Assembly: GCA_038530555.1 (NCBI GenBank)
Contig: JBCBCN010000012.1
Coordinates: 10,430-74,429, forward strand
Direction of reading: 5' to 3'
DNA: 64,000 nt
From: HKCCE3408 sp038530555
GTDB taxonomy: Bacteria; Pseudomonadota; Alphaproteobacteria; Rhodobacterales; Rhodobacteraceae
Shown: positions 1-8,564 of the stretch, piece by piece
How positions within the stretch are numbered: the first letter of the stretch is position 1
Layout of the letters: each line of letters begins with the position of its first letter
Translations under genes and position numbers: made by a program
The notes under the pieces: generated by a model
Seen by the model: the letters and a program-made list of their open reading frames with translations, nothing else
What the model was told of the DNA's origin: nothing
The model's database searches: none

Positions 1-237
1 GCTTGCGATGATCACCATCTGCACGATGATCCGGATCGAGCCCGGAATGTGGTTGCGCAGGATCGAAATGAACATCGAGCTGAACGCCGTCACCGCCGTC
101 ACCGCAAGCGCCATCACAAAGGCCACCTGCAACGATGATGTCACCGCCAAGGCCGAGCAAATCCCCAAGACCTGGAGCGTGATCGGATTGTTGTCGACCA
201 TCGGATCGATCAGCATGTCTCGTTTGGTCTGGGCCAT
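1..237 (-). CDS. nqrD: Na+-translocating NADH:quinone reductase subunit D (N-terminal part)
   Basis: Integral membrane subunit of the Na+-NQR complex, which couples NADH oxidation by ubiquinone to Na+ export across the inner membrane. Reading from 237 to the window edge gives 79 residues starting MAQTKRDMLIDPMVDNNP, the usual NqrD beginning, followed by hydrophobic helices. The ATG shares one base with the nqrC stop (TGATG), so the two are translationally coupled. The rest of the gene, and presumably nqrE and nqrF, lie beyond position 1. The identity is secure because of both the sequence and its place after nqrC. Confidence 0.93.
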   Translation of the reverse strand, partial: MAQTKRDMLIDPMVDNNPITLQVLGICSALAVTSSLQVAFVMALAVTAVTAFSSMFISILRNHIPGSIRIIVQMVIIAS

Positions 238-1106
238 CAGATCTCTCCGTTTGCCAGATTGGTGAGGAACGGCGCATAGCCCTCCTCGCCCAGCCAGAAG
301 CGCACGAGGTTGTCGACCCCGCGCGAGGTCAAGGTGGCCCCGCTGAGCGAGTCCACATGATATTCTGCGCCCGCAGCAGGCGGCACGCGGGCCACCGTGA
401 TTTGCATTGTGCCGGTTTCATCGGAGATCTGCTTGCCGTTCCACTGCGCCCTCCAGCGCGGATTGTCGACCTCGGCGCCCAGGCCGGGGGTCTCGGCATG
501 CTGGTAGAATTGCAGCCCGAAGATGTCGTTGCCATTCTCTTCGATCGCGACAAAGCCGTAAAGCGTCGACCACAGGCCATAGCCATGGATCGGCAGGATC
601 ACCCGGTCTATATCCCCGGCCTCGTCGCGCAGCAGATAGACGGTCATGAAGCGTGACTGCCGGATGATCGACGCGGGGTCGTCTTCCAAAGCGATCGACA
701 ATTCCGGGTCTTCGGCGGCGGCGCGATCGTCGAAAGTCGCGGGGTCGAACTGATCGTCGGCGAAGAACCCGCTGTCGAGCTCCAAAACATGGGGCTCGAA
801 TGCGGCAAAAGCCTCCTGGATCGGCACGTCGGGGTCATAGACGCCCGAGACCTGCAGGATGTTGATCTGCTTGTCGCGTAGGGCGTTCTCGGCCTGGGTC
901 GGCCGCAGGGCCACGGCGGCCGACGACACGACCATCGATGCAACGATGCACAGCGACACGGCGGTGAAAATGGTCTTGGGCACGCTGTCTGGGGGCAGCG
1001 CCAGAAAGCGCCCGATCAGGCCCTTCGGCTTGGCCGCCACCGCGTCGCTGCCCTCGGGCGCGTCAGGGTTACTCTGCGGCAACTCTGGTGTCTTCTCGTC
1101 CGGCAT
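237..1106 (-). CDS. nqrC: Na+-NQR subunit C, FMN-carrying
   Basis: Periplasm-facing flavoprotein subunit of Na+-NQR. The 289-residue product has a cytoplasmic N-terminal tail rich in Pro and acidic residues (1-40), one membrane anchor (about 45-67), then a periplasmic FMN-binding domain. The covalent FMN attachment motif SGAT is at about 255-258, with Thr258 the expected phosphoester site; ApbE, encoded divergently nearby, makes this bond in known systems. The start at 1106 (MPDEKTPEL) follows a GAGCGAGG ribosome site. A longer frame exists but would reach further into nqrB. With this start the gene overlaps the end of nqrB by 38 bases, more than the usual 1-4. Confidence 0.95.
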   Translation of the reverse strand: MPDEKTPELPQSNPDAPEGSDAVAAKPKGLIGRFLALPPDSVPKTIFTAVSLCIVASMVVSSAAVALRPTQAENALRDKQINILQVSGVYDPDVPIQEAFAAFEPHVLELDSGFFADDQFDPATFDDRAAAEDPELSIALEDDPASIIRQSRFMTVYLLRDEAGDIDRVILPIHGYGLWSTLYGFVAIEENGNDIFGLQFYQHAETPGLGAEVDNPRWRAQWNGKQISDETGTMQITVARVPPAAGAEYHVDSLSGATLTSRGVDNLVRFWLGEEGYAPFLTNLANGEI

Positions 1107-2298
1107 AGCGCCTCGCTCTGCGTTTGATGTTTGCCTGTACGACGAAGTAGTCAATCAGCGGCGCGAACACGTTTCCAAACAATATCGCGAGCATCATGCC
1201 TTCGGGGAAGGCGGGGTTAATGACGCGGATCATCACGACCATAAAGCCGATCAGCGCGCCGTATATGTAGCGGCCCAGATTGGTGTGGCTGGCCGAGACA
1301 GGCTCGGTCACCATGAAGACCATGCCGAATGCATAGCCGCCGACCACCAGGTGCCAGTACCAGGGCATGGCGAACATCGGATTGCTCTCCGAGCCGATCA
1401 AGTTGAGCAGTGACGAGAAAGCAATCATCCCCGCCATGCAGCCTACGACCAGGCGCCAATTGGCGATCCGCGTGGCCAAAAGGAAGGCCAGACCCAGCAA
1501 ACAAGCCAGCGTCGAGGTCTCCCCCATGGAGCCCTGCACCGTGCCGATAAAGCTCTGCATCCAGCTCATGCTGTTCGCGGCGAGCTGCTCATAGCCGTCC
1601 GAGGCCGCGACCGACAGCGCGGTCGCGCCAGAGAAGCCGTCAACGGGGGTCCAGATCGTGTCACCCGACATATAGGCCGGATACGCGAAATAAAGGAACG
1701 CGCGGCCGGTCAGCGCGGGGTTGAGGAAGTTCTTACCCGTGCCGCCGAACACCTCTTTGCCGATCACCACACCGAAGGCGATACCGAGGCCCACCTGCCA
1801 TAACGGCACCGAGGCCGGCAGGATCAGCGCGTAGAGCATCGAGGTAACGAGGAAGCCCTCATTGACCTCATGGCCGCGCACAGTCGCGAAAATGACCTCG
1901 CAGATGCCACCCACCACAAGCGTGGTGACGTAAATCGGGATGAAATACATCGCCCCGTGGATCATATTCGCCAGGATATTGTTGGCGTTGAAACCGACGC
2001 CCACGAAATCCAGGATCCAGGCGCGCCAGCCCGACGGGCCGTGCATCTCGATCGCGGTGTTGACCTGCAATCCGGTGTTGTACATGCCAAACAGGATGCA
2101 CGGGATCGTCGCGATCACGACATATGTCATGATCCGCTTCATATCGATATACGACCGCGCATGGGGCGCGGCGGTCGTTACTGTCTTGGGGGTGTAGAGG
2201 AAGCTCTCGACCATTTCGTAGATCGGGAAATACTTCTCGTACTTGCCCCCTTTCTCGAAATGCGGCTCGATCCGATCGAAAAAGGCGCGTGCACCCAT
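1069..2298 (-). CDS. nqrB: Na+-NQR subunit B, FMN- and riboflavin-binding membrane subunit
   Basis: Main membrane subunit of Na+-NQR, 409 residues, close to the usual 410-415. A soluble N-terminal stretch (1-52) precedes about ten membrane helices. The second covalent FMN motif, SGAT, is at about residues 223-226 with Thr226 the expected ligand. It follows nqrA after a 3-base gap and overlaps nqrC. All hallmarks of a working subunit are present. Confidence 0.96.
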   Translation of the reverse strand: MGARAFFDRIEPHFEKGGKYEKYFPIYEMVESFLYTPKTVTTAAPHARSYIDMKRIMTYVVIATIPCILFGMYNTGLQVNTAIEMHGPSGWRAWILDFVGVGFNANNILANMIHGAMYFIPIYVTTLVVGGICEVIFATVRGHEVNEGFLVTSMLYALILPASVPLWQVGLGIAFGVVIGKEVFGGTGKNFLNPALTGRAFLYFAYPAYMSGDTIWTPVDGFSGATALSVAASDGYEQLAANSMSWMQSFIGTVQGSMGETSTLACLLGLAFLLATRIANWRLVVGCMAGMIAFSSLLNLIGSESNPMFAMPWYWHLVVGGYAFGMVFMVTEPVSASHTNLGRYIYGALIGFMVVMIRVINPAFPEGMMLAILFGNVFAPLIDYFVVQANIKRRARRYAGREDTRVAAE

Positions 2299-2301
2299 GT
2301 C

Positions 2302-3639
2302 TCAGCCTTCCTTCTCGATTTTGCTGAGGCAATCCCTCAGCGCCATCCCGTATTCATATTTGGCCGGGCAGGCGAAGCCCACGAGGCCGAGATCTTCTTC
2401 GTCAAGCTCCAGCGCGCCAAGCTGCTGGGCAGTGTCGGTGTCCATCACCAAAAGCGCACGCAAAAGCTGCGTGGGCAGGTAATCCTGCGGCATCAGATTT
2501 TCGAACGTGCCGATCGGCACCATCGCGCGGCGACCTCCGTTCAAATTAGACGTCAGCGCATAGAGCTTTTTCGACATCGCTGAGCCCAAAACCGGCTGCA
2601 CCGCGAACTTGCTCGCCATTGGGCGGATCCAACCCATCGGGATCTGCTTGCGATCTTCTTCGATCACTGTGATTTGGCGTGCATAGCGGCCCAGGTAGTT
2701 GCTCGCCCCCTCGCCCATGCGACCCGACAAGAGCGAGCCGGAAATGACCCTGGGTGGCACCTCTTGCGTGATCTCTGCGCGCACCAGATCGCCCATGGAG
2801 GCGCCCGCAACTGTGCGGATTAGGCGCGGCTTCATCACCAGCGGCCCGGAAAGCGCAATCACCCGCTCCGGGTCATGATGACCCGTCTCCAGCAAGCGCC
2901 CGATGGCGATGACATCTTGATACCAGATCGTCCATACCGGCTTTTCCGCCTGGGGCGGGTGCAGGAAATGAATATGCGTGCCGGGCAGGCCCGCCGGATG
3001 GGGCCCGGAAAATGCGGCCGCCTCGACGCCTTCCACACCCTCGGGCATCTGCGCATCGCTGGCATGGCACAGATAGGTCTTGCCATTGGTCAACCTTGCG
3101 ACCGCTTCAAGTCCGCGGGCAAACGCGTCAGACCGTTCGGCAATAATCACCGCCGGATCACCCGACAGTGGCTCGGTATCCATCGCGGTGACGAAAATCG
3201 CCTCGGGCATCGTGCCGGGCAGCGGCACATGGCTGTAGGGGCGCGTGCGAAACGAGGTCCAAAGGCCCGCTGCGCAAAGCTTTTCCGTCAGACCCTCGGC
3301 CGTGTCGGCATCGCCAACCTCGCTGAAATCAACCGGGGGCTCGGCCCCGTCATTGACTTCGATCTCGATGCTGATGAGTTTTCGCCGCGCGCCGCGATTG
3401 ACCGCCTTGACCGTGCCCGCGGCGGGCGAGACGATCAGAACGTCGGGCGTATCTTTATGGGCCATCAGCGGGCTGCCGATTGCAACAGCCTCCCCCTCTT
3501 CCACCAAGATCCGTGGCTTCAAACCGATGTAATCTTCGCCCAACACCGCGACAGTACGCGAGGACGGCGCGTCCGAAATGGCCTGTTCAGGTGCGCCTTC
3601 AACGGGGAGGTTGAGGCCTTTTTTAAGTTCTATCAGCAC
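2302..3639 (-). CDS. nqrA: Na+-NQR subunit A, cytoplasmic quinone-site subunit
   Basis: First gene of the nqr operon; a peripheral cytoplasmic subunit implicated in ubiquinone reduction. The frame stays open to 3876, but the family begins with a beta strand of the type IELKKGLNLPVEG. I therefore place the start at the GTG at 3639, preceded by a GATAGG-like ribosome site; this gives 445 residues, matching the typical 446-450. Conserved NqrA segments are visible, for example GLWTSFRTRPYSHVP and the HxxGLPGTHIH region. The roughly 80 codons upstream read as low-complexity non-coding sequence. Confidence 0.94.
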   Translation of the reverse strand: MLIELKKGLNLPVEGAPEQAISDAPSSRTVAVLGEDYIGLKPRILVEEGEAVAIGSPLMAHKDTPDVLIVSPAAGTVKAVNRGARRKLISIEIEVNDGAEPPVDFSEVGDADTAEGLTEKLCAAGLWTSFRTRPYSHVPLPGTMPEAIFVTAMDTEPLSGDPAVIIAERSDAFARGLEAVARLTNGKTYLCHASDAQMPEGVEGVEAAAFSGPHPAGLPGTHIHFLHPPQAEKPVWTIWYQDVIAIGRLLETGHHDPERVIALSGPLVMKPRLIRTVAGASMGDLVRAEITQEVPPRVISGSLLSGRMGEGASNYLGRYARQITVIEEDRKQIPMGWIRPMASKFAVQPVLGSAMSKKLYALTSNLNGGRRAMVPIGTFENLMPQDYLPTQLLRALLVMDTDTAQQLGALELDEEDLGLVGFACPAKYEYGMALRDCLSKIEKEG

Positions 3640-3867
3640 GTTGCTACCTATCGCGTCGGTCGCTTGCAGAATCGCTTGAGGCCCCACCGCCTTTGGCGCT
3701 TGCGGCCAAACGCCGGAAATTGCGCTCTTTTCTTGCGGTCCAACACTCGATTTGACGGCTCTTTCGGTGACTTCGATCTTTGGCGCGACTATTTCACATG
3801 AAGGGGGTTTTGGCACTGCGGCAATTTTTCGACTCCGCCCGCCGCTGAGCGTGCTACATCCCCTCGC
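3640..3867. promoter_or_regulatory. Divergent promoter region, nqr operon / apbE-nqrM
   Basis: A 228-base spacer between two divergently transcribed units that build the same enzyme: the Na+-NQR subunits on the minus strand and the flavin-attachment and maturation factors on the plus strand. Promoters for both must lie here. I see no strong inverted repeat or consensus sigma-70 boxes. Confidence 0.5.
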
Positions 3868-4893
3868 ATGCGTCACGTATTGTTGTTGATCACAATTATC
3901 AGTCTGACCGGTTGTCGCAGTGCCCCAGAGGTCCTGCGTCTGAACGGTGAGACGATGGGCACGACCTACTCCGTGACAGCGATCGATCCGACCGGTGAGC
4001 TAGAGTTGAGCGCTGTGCAAGGGGCCGTCGACGAGACCTTGGCCCGGGTCAATGCGCAGATGTCGAATTGGGATCCCAATTCCGAAATTTCGCGCTTTAA
4101 TGCGGCGCAAACGACCGAGCCTATCGAGATCTCGCCTGAGCTCTATGAAGTGATCGAGCTTGCCCAAGAGGTCCATATGTTCAGCGACGGACAGTTTGAT
4201 CTTACGCTCGGGCCGTTGATCGAGCTTTGGGGCTTTGGCGAACGCACCGCAGAGAGCCCGGTGCCGTCCGCTGAAGCCATTGAGGCCGCGCTCGCGATCA
4301 CGGGCCAGTCCGACACGCTGACGCTTGAGGCCGCCCCGGCGCGCCTGACCAAGGCGTTTCCTGAAACGACCGTCTATCTGGCCGCGATTGCGAAGGGCTA
4401 CGGTGTTGACGCGGTCGCCGCGACGCTGGCGGGGTTGGGCGTCGAGAATTATTTGGTCGAAATCGGCGGCGACTTGATCACCGCCGGGACCAATCCCGAC
4501 GGACGGCCTTGGCGGATCGGCATCGAGCGACCGGAACTGGCCAGCCAACGCATTGAGCAATTGGTCGATATCAGCGGCCTGGCGATGGCCACGTCCGGGG
4601 ATTACCGGAACTTTTTCGAAGAGGACGGTGTGCGCTACAGCCACATCATCGACGCCCAGACCGGGCGACCGATCACTCACAGCACCGCGTCGGTTACGGT
4701 GCTCGCGGGTGACGCGATGAGCGCTGACGCTTGGGCAACAGCCCTTTTGGTCCTCGGGGCCGAACGGGGCATGGCGCTATCACTTCGGCTTGATCTGGCG
4801 GTTTATTTTATCGAACGGGATACCACATCAGAGGAGTTGGCGTTTATAACCCGCGCCAGCCCCGCATTCGAAGCGCTCGAAGTCGCGCAATAG
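3868..4893 (+). CDS. apbE: FAD:protein FMN transferase, lipoprotein
   Basis: ApbE hydrolyses FAD and attaches FMN through a phosphoester to the Thr of SGAT motifs in NqrB and NqrC, in the periplasm. The 341-residue product has a lipoprotein signal peptide (MRHVLLLITIISLTGC, lipid-modified Cys16) followed by the ApbE domain, with recognisable segments GETMGTTYSV, the KGYGVDA stretch and IGGDLITAG. The Asp-rich C-terminal metal site region (HIIDAQTGRP, then DAMSADAWATAL) is intact. It is divergent from nqrA and followed by nqrM after 12 bases, so the two form a maturation operon. Confidence 0.95.
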   Translation: MRHVLLLITIISLTGCRSAPEVLRLNGETMGTTYSVTAIDPTGELELSAVQGAVDETLARVNAQMSNWDPNSEISRFNAAQTTEPIEISPELYEVIELAQEVHMFSDGQFDLTLGPLIELWGFGERTAESPVPSAEAIEAALAITGQSDTLTLEAAPARLTKAFPETTVYLAAIAKGYGVDAVAATLAGLGVENYLVEIGGDLITAGTNPDGRPWRIGIERPELASQRIEQLVDISGLAMATSGDYRNFFEEDGVRYSHIIDAQTGRPITHSTASVTVLAGDAMSADAWATALLVLGAERGMALSLRLDLAVYFIERDTTSEELAFITRASPAFEALEVAQ

Positions 4894-4905
4894 AAAGGAC
4901 GCCAG

Positions 4906-5154
4906 GTGGAAACCTTCATCCTAGCCTTCATCCTGCTCCTACTTGTCATCCTCGGCATGTCGCTGGGCGTGCTATTTATGGGCAAGACGATCAAGGGAAG
5001 TTGCGGCGGCCTTAACGCGATCTCGGACGCCGACAAATGCATGGTCTGCGCCAAGGATATCGACCCCGACAGCCCCCTGCGCGAACGCCTGGGCGCCTGC
5101 CCCCGCGCCAAACAAATGGCCGAGCGCATGGGCCTGGACCCCGAAGAGGTCTGA
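4906..5154 (+). CDS. nqrM: Na+-NQR maturation factor NqrM (DUF539)
   Basis: Small membrane-anchored protein needed for Na+-NQR assembly, proposed to help deliver iron to the complex. The 82-residue product has one N-terminal membrane helix (about 3-24) and four conserved cysteines (Cys33, Cys45, Cys48, Cys65) in the order SCGGL, CMVC, GAC typical of DUF539. The start is a GTG at 4906 with a GAAAGGA ribosome site that overlaps the apbE stop region. A terminator follows directly. Confidence 0.94.
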   Translation: METFILAFILLLLVILGMSLGVLFMGKTIKGSCGGLNAISDADKCMVCAKDIDPDSPLRERLGACPRAKQMAERMGLDPEEV

Positions 5155-5155
5155 G

Positions 5156-5196
5156 CCACGCCTGCGAGCCGCGCGCTTGCTAGGCGGTGGTTTTTT
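5156..5196 (+). terminator. Rho-independent terminator after nqrM
   Basis: CCACGCCT (5156-5163) pairs with AGGCGGTGG (5182-5190) with one bulged base, and is followed at once by six T residues (5191-5196). It lies two bases after the nqrM stop and ends the apbE-nqrM unit. Confidence 0.8.
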
Positions 5197-5218
5197 GAGT
5201 ATTTTTGAAAAAGTGAAG
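5197..5218 (+). repeat. Dispersed intergenic repeat, GAGTATTTTTG family, copy 1
   Basis: A 22-base AT-rich sequence beginning GAGTATTTTTG and ending GTGAAG directly after the nqrM terminator. Related copies occur at 37799-37820, 37995-38016 (inverted) and 60652-60670 (inverted, shorter), always downstream of a gene end. Confidence 0.6.
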
Positions 5219-5224
5219 GGGCGG

Positions 5225-6346
5225 TTAACGCTCCTTTAACAGCGTTTCCGCCTCAGCCGGGCTGAGCGGCGCGGGCCGCTCGCAGCGCGTCTCAATGCTC
5301 TGCAGCGCGCCGGTCTCCCCGGCCCTCAAGATCGACGTCATCACTTCTACGACATGCAGCGCAAAACGCCCGTCGCAGCGCGCGTGGCGTCCTTCTGCCA
5401 GGGCCTGGGCCATCTCGGCCAGTCCTGCGCCCCGATAGTTGGCGTGGCGTCCGTCATTGGCGCGGGAGAACGGGTGGTGCCAATCGAGCGCTGGATTGAC
5501 GAAGCTCTCGCCTTGGGTCAGGCGCAGCTCACCGCCAAAGAAATTCGGATCGGGCACGTGCAGGGTTCCTGTCGCACCATAAAGCTCCATCGGCGCATGG
5601 CCGTGCTGTTGCACGTCCCAGGACGCGGCAAAGATGATCTGCGCGCCGCTTTCAAAAACCAAAATCGCATGGATCGTCGTCGGTGTTTCCACCTCGATCA
5701 CATCGCCCGCGCGTGGCTCGGACGTGATCGTGCGCGTCGGGCTCGCGCTGGAGCTGACCGCCACGACCTGGGCCACAGGGCCCAAAAGCTGCACGAGATT
5801 GGCAATGTAATAGGGCCCGAGATCGAGGATCGGGCCGCCGCCCGGCTTGAAGAAAAAGTCCGGATTGGGGTGCCACATCTCCATCCCGGGGCTCTGCACG
5901 AAGGCCGTCCCCGAGTTGATCCGGCCCACAGCGCCCTCGTCGATCAGCCGCCGCGCCATCTGATGGGCGCCACCAAGAAATGTGTCCGGCGCTGAGCCGA
6001 TGCGCAAGCCCCGCTCCTCGGCAAAACCGGCCAGAGCGCGGCCTTCCTCCAGGCTCAGGACATAAGGCTTTTCGGAATAGAGATGCTTGCCCGCCTTCAG
6101 CACCCGTTCGGCCACGGCGAAATGCGCGGCGGGAACGGTGAGGTTCAAGATCAGGTCAATCTCGGGCGACGCCAACAGCGCGTCGACCTCCATGGCCGCG
6201 ATGCCAAACTCCGCCGCTCGGGCGCGGGCAGCCTCGGAGTTGAGGTCGGCGCAGGCCGTGATCTCGAAATGCGCGAATTCTGGTGCAAGACGCAGATAGG
6301 CCGCTGAGATATTGCCGCAGCCGATGATGCCGACGCGCAGGCTCAT
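5225..6346 (-). CDS. Gfo/Idh/MocA family NAD(P)-dependent oxidoreductase
   Basis: Soluble dehydrogenase, 373 residues. The N-terminal Rossmann fold shows GIIGCGNISAAY (about 6-17), and the family motif appears as EKPYVLSLEEG (about 95-105). The C-terminal alpha/beta domain includes GGGPILDLGPYYI, a typical Gfo/Idh substrate-site segment. Enzymes of this family oxidise sugars, cyclitols or their lactones; the substrate cannot be read from sequence. Its ATG overlaps the stop of the sugar isomerase gene by 4 bases (ATGA), so it is the last gene of the operon. The partners (isomerase, 6-phosphogluconate dehydrogenase) suggest sugar or polyol catabolism. Confidence 0.88.
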   Translation of the reverse strand: MSLRVGIIGCGNISAAYLRLAPEFAHFEITACADLNSEAARARAAEFGIAAMEVDALLASPEIDLILNLTVPAAHFAVAERVLKAGKHLYSEKPYVLSLEEGRALAGFAEERGLRIGSAPDTFLGGAHQMARRLIDEGAVGRINSGTAFVQSPGMEMWHPNPDFFFKPGGGPILDLGPYYIANLVQLLGPVAQVVAVSSSASPTRTITSEPRAGDVIEVETPTTIHAILVFESGAQIIFAASWDVQQHGHAPMELYGATGTLHVPDPNFFGGELRLTQGESFVNPALDWHHPFSRANDGRHANYRGAGLAEMAQALAEGRHARCDGRFALHVVEVMTSILRAGETGALQSIETRCERPAPLSPAEAETLLKER

Positions 6347-7101
6347 GCCGCGCCCTCCGCCAGGGCCTCGAACCCTGCGATGGAACGACGCGCGAAGCGT
6401 TCGGGATCGGACGGGTTGTCATGCTCCAGGACCAAAAGCTCCACCTGAGCGGCGCGCAAGGCGCCGAGCAGCGTGGCCCAGTCCATCACCCCCTGTCCCA
6501 GATCGGCCCAGCCGTCCTCATCCACCGCCTCCCCCGGCGCGGCAATGTCTTTGACATGGGCACCGGTGATCCGCAGCGCATGGGCCTCGATCCAGGCCAG
6601 CGGGTCAGCCCCGGCGCGGTGGATCCAGGCCAGATCGGCCTGCCATTCCAAATCCGGCGCCTCGTCCAGGATGACCTGCATCGGCACGCTTCCATCAGCT
6701 AGGGGCGCGAATTCGAAATCGTGGTTGTGCCAGCCGAAGCGCAGACCGCGATCATGTACGCGCTGACCTATCATCGCCAGCCGCTCGGCAAATCGCGCCC
6801 AGCCTGCGCGGTCCGCTGGCCGCTCGGCTTCGTCCAGGTAGGGCGCGTAAAGCTGACCGATGCCCAGGGTCTCGGCAAGGTCCACCACCCGGTTTAGATC
6901 GCTTTCGAACTCCGGCAGAAGCACGTGCCCCGATGTCATCCTGAGGCCCGCCTGATCAAGCGCGGCCCGCGTGGCTTTGGGGTCTTCGTAAAGCCCACCA
7001 AAACCCTCGACCTGGTCATAGCCAAGCTCACCCAGAAGGCTCAGAAATTCGGCCAGATCGGGAAAGGCTCGCGCGGAATAAAGCTGAAAAGACAATCCCA
7101 T
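6343..7101 (-). CDS. Sugar phosphate isomerase/epimerase (xylose isomerase-like TIM barrel)
   Basis: 252-residue TIM-barrel protein of the AP-endonuclease-2/IolE-IolI type. It starts MGLSFQLYSARAFPD. Metal-ligand segments are visible: GWHNHDFEF, LDLAWIHRAG as a variant of the D-xxW motif, THVKD-like GAHVKDIA, and LVLEHDNPSDP near the C-terminus. I chose the ATG at 7101 because the upstream in-frame codons lie inside the preceding gene. It couples to the Gfo/Idh gene by a 4-base overlap; such pairs commonly interconvert keto-sugars or inosose-type intermediates. The substrate is unknown. Confidence 0.85.
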   Translation of the reverse strand: MGLSFQLYSARAFPDLAEFLSLLGELGYDQVEGFGGLYEDPKATRAALDQAGLRMTSGHVLLPEFESDLNRVVDLAETLGIGQLYAPYLDEAERPADRAGWARFAERLAMIGQRVHDRGLRFGWHNHDFEFAPLADGSVPMQVILDEAPDLEWQADLAWIHRAGADPLAWIEAHALRITGAHVKDIAAPGEAVDEDGWADLGQGVMDWATLLGALRAAQVELLVLEHDNPSDPERFARRSIAGFEALAEGAA

Positions 7102-7112
7102 AGAGTGCGTTC

Positions 7113-8510
7113 CTAATCCGCCCATGGCCCATGTTGATGCTCGGCACCGGTATCAAGGCGCACAAAGCCATGGCGGCCGAAATAGTCGCGCTGCGCCTGG
7201 ATCATATCGGCGGTGCCGCGCGCAGTGCGCATCGCGTCGAAATAGCTGAGCGCCGCGGACAAAGCGGGCACCGGAAGGCCATGGCGTGAGGCTTCGGCCA
7301 CGACCCGGCGCAGGCCATCGTGATGCTCCGCCAAAAGGGCGGCAAAGACCGGCGCCAGCATCAGATCGCGCGCGACGTCTTCTTCGAAGGCATGGGCCAT
7401 ATCGTCGAGCATGGCAGAGCGGATAATACAGCCCTCGCGCCAAACCCGAGCGATGGCGGGCAGATCAAGCTGCCAGTCATACTGCGCGCCCGCCGCGGCC
7501 AACATGCCAAAGCCCTGGTCGTAACAGAGGATCTTGCCTGCGATCAGCGCGCTTTCCAGGTCCGCCTGGCTAAGACTGTCGAGCGGCATCGGCGCCGCTC
7601 CAAACGCGGCCTGGCCCATGCCGCGCGCTTCCCGACGCGCCGAGAGGTTACGCGCTGTGACGGCGGCGTCGATCACCGGCACGGGCGCGCCCAAATGCTG
7701 CGCCTCGATGGCGGTCCATCGCCCCGTCCCCTTTTGGCCCGCCGCATCGACGATGACCTCCAGGACCGGCCCGCCCGTGGCGCCATCGGTCGCCGCGAGG
7801 ACCTCTGCCGTAATCTCGATCAGATAAGATTTGAGCCGTCCGCCATTCCAGCCCACGAAAACTGGCGCCATCTCCGGTGCGGCCATCCCCATGCCGTCAC
7901 GCAGGATGCCATAGACCTCGGCGATCATCTGCATGTCGGCGTATTCGATGCCGTTATGCACCGTCTTGACGAAATGTCCCGCGCCCTCTGGACCGAGCCA
8001 AGCGGCGCAGGCCTCGCCCTTATGTTTAGCGGCAATCGCTGTGAAAATCGGCGCCACTCGGGCCCAGGTGCCGCGATCCCCACCCGCCATCATCGAGGGG
8101 CCGTGGCGCGCGCCCTCTTCGCCGCCCGAAACGCCGACGCCGAGAAAGTCGATCGCTCCGGTCTCGGCCACGCGGCGGTTGGTGTCGTGGAAATTGGCGT
8201 TGCCGCCATCGATCAGCAGATCGCCGGGCGAGAGCAGCGGGGTTAGGGCGGCGATCACTTCGTCAACCGGCTTGCCCGCGGGCACCATCATAAGGATCGC
8301 GCGCGGCGCCTCAATGGCCGTAACAAGATCCGCGTAAGTCTCTGCCGGTGTTACATTTTCCGCGAGCGCGCCCGCCTCGCCCATAAACTCCTCGGTGCGG
8401 TCGTAATCACGGTTCCAGACAGCGACGCCAAAGCCCTTTTCGGCAATATTGAGCGCCAGGGCCGAGCCCATAACACCTAAGCCGACCAAACCGATATCTC
8501 GTGACGCCAT
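7113..8510 (-). CDS. gnd: 6-phosphogluconate dehydrogenase, decarboxylating
   Basis: Converts 6-phosphogluconate to ribulose 5-phosphate and CO2 with reduction of NADP+. The 465-residue product has the N-terminal dinucleotide fold (GLVGLGVMGSALALNIAEKG, about 5-24). The substrate-binding GVGVSGGEEGARHGPS segment is at about 125-140, and the catalytic Lys and His lie in HFVKTVHNGIEYADMQ. The C-terminal RDYFGRHGF arm is complete. Its position between an RraA-like gene and a sugar isomerase suggests use in a specific carbohydrate route rather than as a stand-alone pentose phosphate gene, but this is an inference. Confidence 0.94.
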   Translation of the reverse strand: MASRDIGLVGLGVMGSALALNIAEKGFGVAVWNRDYDRTEEFMGEAGALAENVTPAETYADLVTAIEAPRAILMMVPAGKPVDEVIAALTPLLSPGDLLIDGGNANFHDTNRRVAETGAIDFLGVGVSGGEEGARHGPSMMAGGDRGTWARVAPIFTAIAAKHKGEACAAWLGPEGAGHFVKTVHNGIEYADMQMIAEVYGILRDGMGMAAPEMAPVFVGWNGGRLKSYLIEITAEVLAATDGATGGPVLEVIVDAAGQKGTGRWTAIEAQHLGAPVPVIDAAVTARNLSARREARGMGQAAFGAAPMPLDSLSQADLESALIAGKILCYDQGFGMLAAAGAQYDWQLDLPAIARVWREGCIIRSAMLDDMAHAFEEDVARDLMLAPVFAALLAEHHDGLRRVVAEASRHGLPVPALSAALSYFDAMRTARGTADMIQAQRDYFGRHGFVRLDTGAEHQHGPWAD

Positions 8511-8564
8511 GCCAGGGCCCTCCTGTCGCCATATGGACTGGTAGCGCTAGCGAAAACAAGCGCC

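Noticed and set aside
3640..3876. 80-codon N-terminal extension of nqrA
   Set aside because: Low-complexity translation not seen in NqrA proteins; the GTG at 3639 has a ribosome site and gives the family length.
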